In this document: positions 57,065-64,000 of the stretch, piece by piece | Numbering within the stretch: the stretch's first letter is position 1 | How the letters are laid out: every line of letters starts with the position of its first letter | Assembly: GCA_022510485.1 (NCBI GenBank) | Contig: JAFLTI010000009.1 | Span: 1 to 64,000, forward strand | DNA length: 64,000 nucleotides | Direction of reading: 5' to 3' | DNA from: Lentimicrobiaceae bacterium | GTDB lineage: Bacteria; Bacteroidota; Bacteroidia; Bacteroidales; P3 | Translations under genes and position numbers: made by a program | The notes under the pieces: model-generated | What the model was told of the DNA's origin: nothing | The model's database searches: none | The model's input: the letters and a program-made list of their open reading frames with translations, nothing else

Positions 57065-57811
57065 CAAGGCTCCGATAGCCGCGCGGATTTTTTCTACGCC
57101 GCTTATCTGGTAAGCATAGCCGTCTATGGCTACGTGCTCTTCTTTGTCAAACTCGATATGGCGGAAGCTCATTTTACTTTCTTGGCGAACCCTGCCCGAA
57201 AGATGAAATTCCACAGCTCCTGTCTTTTGGGCAATCAAAGCGATATTTTCGGCAGAAACACCGCAACCCGGCATCACAATGATGCGTTTGGCTTTCTGAA
57301 TCAGGCGCGCTATCAGTTCGGAGCCAAGCAAGGCATTGGAGCGTTGCCCTGAAGTAAGAAGTCTTGTTACGCCGCAACTTTCCAGTACCTCCAAGGCTTG
57401 CACAGGATCGGCACAGCGGTCAAAAGCACGATGAAAAGTTACCGGGAGCGGGGCTGCCTCTTGCATACACTGCCTTAGAAATTCTTCATCTATACTGCCG
57501 TCTTCGCGCAACATTCCAAATACCACACCGTGCGCACCAAGTTCCTTGACAATGCGTATATCGCGCAGCATTTCCTGCCTTTCCACCGCATCGTAAAGAA
57601 AATCGCCGCCTCTGGAACGCACAATCACATTTACCTTTATCCCCCCAACAGCACACGCCCCGGCAATACAGCCATACGAAGGAGTGGTACCGCCCTCCGG
57701 CATTCCGGCACAAAGCTCCACCCTATCCGCTCCTGCCTCTTTCGCCGCCAATACACTGTTTACCGAATTGGCGCAGACCTCTATCTTAAACCGGCTTCTA
57801 TCTTGAAACAT
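57059..57811 (-). CDS. cutC: CutC family protein
   Basis: KIEVCANSVNSVLAAKEAGADRVELCAGMPEGGTTPSYG, VTFHRAFDRC, LLTSGQRSNAL, IIVMPGCGVSAENI. Confidence 0.95.
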   Translation of the reverse strand: MFQDRSRFKIEVCANSVNSVLAAKEAGADRVELCAGMPEGGTTPSYGCIAGACAVGGIKVNVIVRSRGGDFLYDAVERQEMLRDIRIVKELGAHGVVFGMLREDGSIDEEFLRQCMQEAAPLPVTFHRAFDRCADPVQALEVLESCGVTRLLTSGQRSNALLGSELIARLIQKAKRIIVMPGCGVSAENIALIAQKTGAVEFHLSGRVRQESKMSFRHIEFDKEEHVAIDGYAYQISGVEKIRAAIGALL

Positions 57812-57818
57812 GGGATAT

Positions 57819-59684
57819 TTATTTAGACTCCACCACTAATTCCACCACATGGTCTATCGCTTGCGGAACGGCATCCAAGGTAAGGTATATTCCCTCCTTA
57901 TCCTGACGGAACTTGACTGCTTTTTTACTTGCAAATTCTTTTGCCTCCTTTACCTTTACATTGCGCAACGGCACAAAAAGCACCCGGTCGGACAGTTCAA
58001 GTATATGCACATAACAACGGTTCTCTTTTTTCGTTACCACACCCCAAGGATGAGGAGGAATCAATCCACCACGTGTTCCGTACAAGGTCGGGCCGAAAGT
58101 CTGCAACCATTCGCCTATTTCGGTAAGCCGTTCCAATGCCGTTTGCGGCAGGCGACCGTCGGGTTGCGGTCCTATGTTCAGCAACAGATTGGCGTTTTTT
58201 CCTGCCGCCCGAACAAGATAATGAATCAAAGTACGTGTGTCCTTATAATCTTGGTCAGCAATCTTGTAGCCCCACATACCGTTCATAGTCTGACAGGTTT
58301 CTAAAGGCAGCGAAGCGATTTCCTGTCCTGAAAGACCTGCCGTATTCTCACCCGGCAGATCACGTTCAAAAATCTGTATATCCTCACCCGGGAAAGGTTG
58401 TTGATGATGGTTATTGCCGATAAGACAAGAGGGTTGCAAGGCATGAATCATCCCATATTGACCGGGCAGCTGCCAGTCGAAAGCACTGTCTTGATCGTGA
58501 TCCCACCAACCGTCGAACCATATCGCTCCTATCTTGCCGTAATTTGTCAGTAGTTCCCGCAGCTGGTTATTCATAAAAGCGTAATAGGTATCCCAACTGC
58601 CGTGCTCCGTGCGCCCCGTATTCCGCCCTGTTCTGCCCAAAGGATAGTAATCTTCCCTATCCCAATCTAAATGAGAATAATAGAGATGCAAATCTATTCC
58701 CTGCCGATGACAGGCATCCGCCAATTCCTTGAGCACATCCCGTCTAAAAGGGGTCGCCTTGACGATATTATAGTCTGAAAATGCCGTGTTCCACATCGAA
58801 AAACCGTCATGATGACGTGTTGTAAAGCAGATATAGCGGGCTCCCGCTGCCTTGATTGCCGATACCCATTCTTCGGCATCGAATCCTGCCGGATAGAAAG
58901 CCCCCGCCAACTTGCGGTATTCATTCCTGTCTATCCCCCGGTTCAGATACCATTCGCCCTGCGCGGTTATACTATACAGCCCCCAATGCAGGAAAATACC
59001 GAATTTGTTGTCGCGGAAATGCTCCCGGGCAGCGAGATTTTGGGGAGAGGGACAATAATTTGCAGTATCGGAAGCCGATACCCTGAACAGGCAGAAAACC
59101 CCGACAAGCAAGAAAAAAAGACGGTATATCAATTCCGAAACGGAACGCTTGGGCACGTGATGCACCTTGTCGGGCGTGCGCCAATAACGAACCTGCCCCT
59201 CCTGCATATCCTCAATCCTTACGGTTTCGGCTGGTTTTCCCAGAGCAAGCACATACGTAATTTCAAGTTGTTCGGGCAGTTGCAGCACCTCGCGCAGGGC
59301 AGAATCCTTAAACGATTTAATGATACAGCCACCAAAACCGGCTTCGGTGGCAGACAGCACCAAGGTTTGCAGTTGCAGTCCGTCGTCGCAAAGGCAATTT
59401 TCGGCAATGCCCTTATCCAACAACTGCACTATATAGGCAGTGGGGCGTTCATTTTCCTGAGGTCCGTTCCAATCTTTAAGATAGCCTGCCCACGCCAAGA
59501 GCGGAAATATGCGGTTGCAAACTTCCTTATCTGTAACCAGCGCGTATTTCAATGCCTGTATGTTGCGCCCCGACGGACAATAACGGCAGGCAGCCACCCA
59601 TTCCTGCAACATCTCCATACTGATAGGAACCGAAGGGTCGAAGCGGCGGTAAGACCGCGCACGTTTGAGAATATCGAGCAACAT
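57819..59684 (-). CDS. In-frame fusion: nitroreductase (N-term ~184 aa) + internal signal-peptide-like segment + GH29 alpha-L-fucosidase
   Basis: RRSYRRFDPSVPI-type N-term (RARSYRRFDPSVPI), CPSGRNIQALKYALV, VRYWRTPDKVHHVPKRSVSEL; then LIYRLFFLLVGVFCLFRVSASDT; then FGIFLHWGLYSITAQGEWY, CFTTRHHDGFSMWNT, YYSHLDW, IWFDGWWD, LLLNIGPQPDG. Confidence 0.88.
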   Translation of the reverse strand: MLLDILKRARSYRRFDPSVPISMEMLQEWVAACRYCPSGRNIQALKYALVTDKEVCNRIFPLLAWAGYLKDWNGPQENERPTAYIVQLLDKGIAENCLCDDGLQLQTLVLSATEAGFGGCIIKSFKDSALREVLQLPEQLEITYVLALGKPAETVRIEDMQEGQVRYWRTPDKVHHVPKRSVSELIYRLFFLLVGVFCLFRVSASDTANYCPSPQNLAAREHFRDNKFGIFLHWGLYSITAQGEWYLNRGIDRNEYRKLAGAFYPAGFDAEEWVSAIKAAGARYICFTTRHHDGFSMWNTAFSDYNIVKATPFRRDVLKELADACHRQGIDLHLYYSHLDWDREDYYPLGRTGRNTGRTEHGSWDTYYAFMNNQLRELLTNYGKIGAIWFDGWWDHDQDSAFDWQLPGQYGMIHALQPSCLIGNNHHQQPFPGEDIQIFERDLPGENTAGLSGQEIASLPLETCQTMNGMWGYKIADQDYKDTRTLIHYLVRAAGKNANLLLNIGPQPDGRLPQTALERLTEIGEWLQTFGPTLYGTRGGLIPPHPWGVVTKKENRCYVHILELSDRVLFVPLRNVKVKEAKEFASKKAVKFRQDKEGIYLTLDAVPQAIDHVVELVVESK

Positions 59685-59695
59685 CGCAGGAGGCT

Positions 59696-61462
59696 TTATT
59701 GTTCGTGTCCTATATCTTGCATTGCCTGCGTTACATTAATGGCGTAATCGCCGGCTTTTTCACATTCGGAAACTATATCGTTGAGCAAGATTCCCGTAGA
59801 ATAGCTATAACGCTGTTCTTCGATGGCAATCATGTGTTCCTGCTTGAGCTTGGTGCGGTATTCGTTCAATTCGTGTTCCACCTCATACGCCTTTTTAGGA
59901 ACCACCGCCTTGTAATCGCCCGAAAGGTTGGTGCACATTACCGAAATGGATTCTTCCGCCAAGGCGAACATACGCTTTATCTTGCCCGACTGCTCGCCGT
60001 CGAAGGTTATCTTCTGTTCATTGCGGCGGGAAATCGTACCGGCAATATGCAAGGTGGTGTCGGCAATGCTCTCTATTTCCGAAACTATCTTGAACATGGC
60101 GCGGATACGCTGGGTGTTTTCGGTAGACATACGCGATTCGGAAACTTTGGTAAGGTAGTTGGCTATTTCCACTTCCACCAAATCGCTTTCGTCTTCTAAC
60201 TTGCGCAATTGCTCCATTTCTTTTTCAAACTCGCCGGCAGGCAGTTCATAGGCAGCCACCATACGACGGAACATCTTTAAGGTATCCTGTCCGTAAAGCA
60301 GTATTTCTTGTTGTGCTTGAAAAAGCGAGGCTTCGGGAGTGGAGAGCAAACCAATCTTGATATGCTTCAAGGTAAAGCCGCGTTCACCCTCTTTGTTGGG
60401 CAGCATCCGGGTTACTAAGCCGCAAAGCGGTTTAACGAACCAAATAAGCACAAACACGTTGATACATTTGAACACGGTATTGAACAATGCCAGCGTAAGC
60501 GGCAAAGAGAGCAAGACATCCGCACGCACCGCCTCCTGCATATAGGCAGGAACTTCCGCCTGCAAGAGCGCCATATTGCTGTACATAGGATTATAGTTGG
60601 CTATATGCAGGAACATACTTAAATCGCACACCATCTTGAGAAAGTACGGGAACACGATAAAGACCCACACCGCCCCGAACATATTGATAAGCATATGCGA
60701 GAAAGCCGCCCGCTTGGCAGGCACGTTTGCCACCGAGGCGGCGAGAACGGCGGTAATCGTAGTTCCGATATTTTCGCCCACAATCATGGCGGCGGCTTCT
60801 TCCAATCCAATCAGACCGCTGGCGCAGATAACCAAGGTAAGGGCAATCGTCGCGCTCGAACTTTGAAACAGCGCCGTCATCAACGCCCCTATCAATACAA
60901 AGATAAGGCGGGAAAAGATGCCGTGCGAATTGACAGACGTGATGAAATTCTGAACCGCCGGATAATCGTGGATATTGGCGGGCATACATTCTTGCAGAAA
61001 ACGCAAGGCAAGAAAAAGGGTACCGAAACCGATAATCATTTCGCCCACATTCTTACGGGAACGCTTTTGCGAAAAGAGCAGGGGCAGGGCAAAGGCAATG
61101 ATGGGCAGGGCAAGATCGCTGATGCTGAACTTACCGAAACCAAGCACGGAAACCAACCAGCTCGTTACCGTTGTTCCGATATTGGCTCCCAAGATAATGC
61201 TGATGGAACCCGCCAAATCCAAAAGCCCGGCGTTGACAAAACTCACCACCATTACCGTAGCTGCCGAAGAACTTTGTATCAAGGCTGTAATGAACAAACC
61301 TGTCAAAAGCCCCTTGAAACGGTTGGAGGTCATAGAAGACAAAATGCCGCGCATCTTGTTTCCCGCCAGCTTCTGCAAAGATTCACTCATCATCTTCATC
61401 CCATACAAAAAGAGCGTAAGGGAGCCGATAAGCTGCAAGAGGATAAGTATTTCCGATTTCAT
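59696..61462 (-). CDS. Na/Pi cotransporter family protein with PhoU-like C-terminal domain
   Basis: LFLYGMKMMSESLQKLAGNKMR, TALIQSSSAATVMVVSFVNAG, GANIGTTVTSW, FQSSSATIALTLVI, GENIGTTITA. Confidence 0.94.
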   Translation of the reverse strand: MKSEILILLQLIGSLTLFLYGMKMMSESLQKLAGNKMRGILSSMTSNRFKGLLTGLFITALIQSSSAATVMVVSFVNAGLLDLAGSISIILGANIGTTVTSWLVSVLGFGKFSISDLALPIIAFALPLLFSQKRSRKNVGEMIIGFGTLFLALRFLQECMPANIHDYPAVQNFITSVNSHGIFSRLIFVLIGALMTALFQSSSATIALTLVICASGLIGLEEAAAMIVGENIGTTITAVLAASVANVPAKRAAFSHMLINMFGAVWVFIVFPYFLKMVCDLSMFLHIANYNPMYSNMALLQAEVPAYMQEAVRADVLLSLPLTLALFNTVFKCINVFVLIWFVKPLCGLVTRMLPNKEGERGFTLKHIKIGLLSTPEASLFQAQQEILLYGQDTLKMFRRMVAAYELPAGEFEKEMEQLRKLEDESDLVEVEIANYLTKVSESRMSTENTQRIRAMFKIVSEIESIADTTLHIAGTISRRNEQKITFDGEQSGKIKRMFALAEESISVMCTNLSGDYKAVVPKKAYEVEHELNEYRTKLKQEHMIAIEEQRYSYSTGILLNDIVSECEKAGDYAINVTQAMQDIGHEQ

Positions 61463-61480
61463 CGTTTTACTATCAATGTG

Positions 61481-62290
61481 TTAATATTGAAACATCCATA
61501 TTTCAGGACAATCCCGGTAATCGTTTTTATCAAGAACTTCCCAATATCTGCCCACCACCGTCTTGGTTTTTCCCTCGCCGCAATCCCGCAGTATCTTTTG
61601 ATAAGCCTTTCTGAACGCCTCGTTCAACAAGCCGTCTTCTCCGAAAACAGGCTGCCGGTCCGAACCGAAAACCAATTGTTCTATATAGGCGTCTCTACGC
61701 TGTATGGCTTCTTCCCGAAAGAGAAAAGGAACCTCATCCAACAGGAATCCGTCCCAAAAACAAGCCCTTTGCGCCAATTCTCCGGGCGTAAAATCAACAA
61801 TCCCGGTATTGCCTTGGGCATTTGTATCTTGCTGCACGGCTTCAAAATAAGCGTATGTGCGGGGGCTTAGAAAATGTTTTAGCTCGGTCTGAATCCGCAT
61901 CAAATCGGGACGAACCGTAATCAGACCGTCTTTGCGGATTACCGAGAAATAATGTCCGTACAGTAGATCCGTATAATCGGCGGCAGCCTTTTTTTCCCAA
62001 TTGTTGCAGTCTTGGTTGCCGAAGCGGAGCAGAATCAGGTTAAAGTGGATGTTCCGGGTAAGCGACACGGCAAAATCCTCCAGCATCACGTATGCCGAAT
62101 CCGCCGTTTCCGGCGAGGCTTGGCGCAAAAGGTCTTTGTAATACCCTATCGCCATTTTCAAGGATTCCGAACGGTCGCTCCTCAATTCATCCAACTGATC
62201 CGAAAAATTTTGCAAAACTTGCGCCTTAGCAAAAGAAAAAGTCAGCAATACGAGCGGAAACAAGATGATTTTGCCACGATAACATTTCAT
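61481..62290 (-). CDS. Hypothetical secreted protein
   Basis: 269 aa with signal peptide (ILFPLVLLTFSFAKAQ); no family recognised. Confidence 0.6.
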   Translation of the reverse strand: MKCYRGKIILFPLVLLTFSFAKAQVLQNFSDQLDELRSDRSESLKMAIGYYKDLLRQASPETADSAYVMLEDFAVSLTRNIHFNLILLRFGNQDCNNWEKKAAADYTDLLYGHYFSVIRKDGLITVRPDLMRIQTELKHFLSPRTYAYFEAVQQDTNAQGNTGIVDFTPGELAQRACFWDGFLLDEVPFLFREEAIQRRDAYIEQLVFGSDRQPVFGEDGLLNEAFRKAYQKILRDCGEGKTKTVVGRYWEVLDKNDYRDCPEIWMFQY

Positions 62291-62365
62291 AAAGCAGTGT
62301 TTTTCTGCAAGAAAGGCATTTTATACCGCCTTTTACGACGCATAAAGGTACGTTATTGCCGCCAA

Positions 62366-62396
62366 TTGACGAAAAAAATAATTTGTTGTACCTTTG
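62366..62396 (+). promoter_or_regulatory. Promoter of the riboswitch-btuB-like transcript
   Basis: TTG (62366-62368)-N20-TACCTTTG (62389-62396). Confidence 0.75.
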
Positions 62397-62399
62397 CGC

Positions 62400-62610
62400 C
62401 GGCTTTTTGGTCGGAAAGCGGTGCCGGGCACTTCTTGCGGAGGGCTTCATGCCGCGCCGATAATTTAGGAACACGGTGTGATTCCGTGACAGTACCCTCT
62501 ACTGTGATTCTCGCTGAAGCCGGACAATAGGTCACTGTACCGAAATCTAAGGTATGGGAAGGCGTCCGGGGGAGAGATAAGTCAGGAGACTAGCCAAAAG
62601 AGGATTGGTT
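62400..62610 (+). ncRNA. Cobalamin (B12) riboswitch
   Basis: GGAACACGGTGTGATTCCGTGACAGTACCCTCTACTGTGATT...GAAGCC...GGGAAGGCGTCCGGGGG...GTCAGGAGACTAGCC core elements upstream of a TonB receptor. Confidence 0.9.
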
Positions 62611-62650
62611 ACAGACCAAGGTTTTAAAGGCTCTGGGGATTTGGAGTCTT

Positions 62651-62692
62651 GAAACGTATTGAATGTCGTTCTGACGTTTCTTTCTCTCTTTC
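62651..62692 (+). terminator. Possible expression-platform hairpin
   Basis: GAAACGT...ACGTTTC followed by TTTCTCTCTTTC. Confidence 0.4.
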
Positions 62693-62805
62693 ATAGGGTC
62701 GAAAGCTTTTTACAAACATTTTAAGATTTCATCCTCAGGCGAGTTTTTGCCGGCATCGTCTTTTGTATGCCAATAAACCTTGTCTTGCGGTGTAAAGGTT
62801 TTGTA

Positions 62806-64000
62806 ATGGCTAAAAAGACCATAGTGTATTCCCGGCTCTTTCTGATGGGCTTTTTTTTTGCTCCGGCAACGGTCTGTTCCGCTATGCCCGTTAGCGATTC
62901 CATAAGCCGGCATTATTATCTGGACGAGGTTGTCATCAAGGCTCCTTCAAAAAACGTTATTTCTCCTCAAAAATTAGACGGGGCTGTATTGGAACGGCTC
63001 AACAGCCTTTCGGTTGCGGATGCCATCCGTTTTTTTTCGGGTGTTCAAATCAAAGATTATGGCGGCGTGGGCGGCATCAAAACCGTAAATATCCGCAGCA
63101 TGGGAACCAACCAAACAGGAGTATATTATAACGGTATTCAATTAGGAAACGCGCAAAACGGACAAATCGATTTAGGAAAATTTTCGTTGGAAAACATTGA
63201 TGAGATTGCACTCTATAACGGGCAGAAAAGCGACATTCTGCAGAGCGCGCGCGAATTCGGATCTTCTGGAAATATCTACCTCAACAGCCGTCGTCCCAAA
63301 TTTGAAGAGGGCAAAAATTTTCATCTGCGGGCAGCCATGAAAACCGGCTCTTTCGCCCTAATCAATCCTTCGGCCTTGCTGGAATATAGGCTGAGCGACA
63401 AAATCAGCCTTTCGATGAACGCCGAAGTGCTCAGTTCCAACGGTAAGTATAAGTTCCGTTACCGCCGTATCACTCCGTCTGGGCAAATCGCCTACGACAC
63501 TACAGCTGTCAGGCAAAACGGAGACATTAATGCCGTCCGTGCCGAAGGGGGGCTGCAACACTACTATTCCGGAAGCGGTATATGGAAATTGCAGGTTTAT
63601 CACTACAACTCCGAACGCGGCATTCCCGGAGCGATAGTTAACAACGTATGGCGACGCGGAGAACGGCTTTGGGACAGAAACAGTTTTGTTCAAACCTCCT
63701 GGCAAGACGAGTTTTTTGCCTGCTGGCAATTACGTTTCAACGCCAAGTATGCCTATGATTACACGCACTATATAAACAACGATGACAAACTGATACATGT
63801 TGACAATATCTATGTGCAGCGTGAATTATACGCCTCCTTGGTCAACAAAGTGGAAGTTTTCAAGTGGTGGGAGGCGTCCATAGCCTACGATTTTCAATGG
63901 AACGGCATGGAAAAATATCTGAATGTGAGCCGCAATTCCCATTGGCTGGCGATAGCAACGGCGATGAATCTGTTTGAACACCTCAAGATACAGGCATCGG
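62806..64000 (+). CDS. TonB-dependent outer membrane receptor, BtuB-like (partial, runs off window)
   Basis: Open frame to the window end: MAKKTIVYSRLFLMGFFF...HYYLDEVVIKAPSKN...SVADAIRFFSGVQIKDYGGVGGIKTVNIRSMGTNQTGVYYNGIQLGNAQNGQIDLGKFSLENIDEIALYNGQ (plug domain); downstream of a B12 riboswitch. Confidence 0.88.
   Translation, partial: MAKKTIVYSRLFLMGFFFAPATVCSAMPVSDSISRHYYLDEVVIKAPSKNVISPQKLDGAVLERLNSLSVADAIRFFSGVQIKDYGGVGGIKTVNIRSMGTNQTGVYYNGIQLGNAQNGQIDLGKFSLENIDEIALYNGQKSDILQSAREFGSSGNIYLNSRRPKFEEGKNFHLRAAMKTGSFALINPSALLEYRLSDKISLSMNAEVLSSNGKYKFRYRRITPSGQIAYDTTAVRQNGDINAVRAEGGLQHYYSGSGIWKLQVYHYNSERGIPGAIVNNVWRRGERLWDRNSFVQTSWQDEFFACWQLRFNAKYAYDYTHYINNDDKLIHVDNIYVQRELYASLVNKVEVFKWWEASIAYDFQWNGMEKYLNVSRNSHWLAIATAMNLFEHLKIQAS

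Noticed and set aside
60695-61870. 391-aa + strand ORF
   Set aside because: Antisense to the Na/Pi symporter and the adjacent hypothetical; low-complexity, charged reading without motifs.
1-64000. CRISPR arrays, tRNA/rRNA genes, IS elements, integrases
   Set aside because: None recognised on reading; no regularly spaced repeats, cloverleaf-like genes or transposase motifs seen. tRNAscan and ISfinder would be needed to confirm.

Overview
This is a 64 kb chromosomal window from a Bacteroidetes/Bacteroidales-type bacterium, judging by type IX secretion (T9SS) C-terminal domains, TAnnTTTG promoter elements and gene content. The core gene blocks are sufS, dnaQ-like, dus, dnaK, tilS, infB-nusA-rimP, asmA-like, cutC and a Na/Pi symporter. 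Around them sit several accessory loci. (1) A seven-gene operon encodes a PstSCAB-like ABC importer plus cysD-cysN-cysH. It is divergent from an Rrf2 regulator, and the shared intergenic region holds two perfect TAATCTACAC-N7-GTGTAGATTA palindromes, which suggests a sulfur-assimilation regulon in which the 'Pst' importer carries sulfate. (2) A ~16 kb locus encodes large T9SS-sorted proteins: a 1531-aa adhesin, a Lys-C-like protease, a 2172-aa repeat adhesin and an Omp28-like protein. It is divergent from a TPR/TM/LuxR-HTH regulator, with three helically phased GGTAGAT repeats upstream of the promoter. (3) A likely acquired AT-rich segment carries hipBA and an SF1 helicase fused to a PD-(D/E)XK-like nuclease, a candidate defence module. 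(4) A nitroreductase is fused in frame to a GH29 alpha-L-fucosidase across what looks like a one-base-altered ATGA stop/start overlap. (5) An AmgK-like kinase is fused to a RapZ C-terminal domain, next to a T9SS Plug-like gene. (6) A cobalamin riboswitch precedes a TonB receptor. (7) There is a putative intrinsic terminator in the rimP-nusA-infB leader and a sigma54-like promoter before dnaK. No tRNA, rRNA, CRISPR array or obvious IS element was recognised. All family calls come from reading the sequence; no database search was run.
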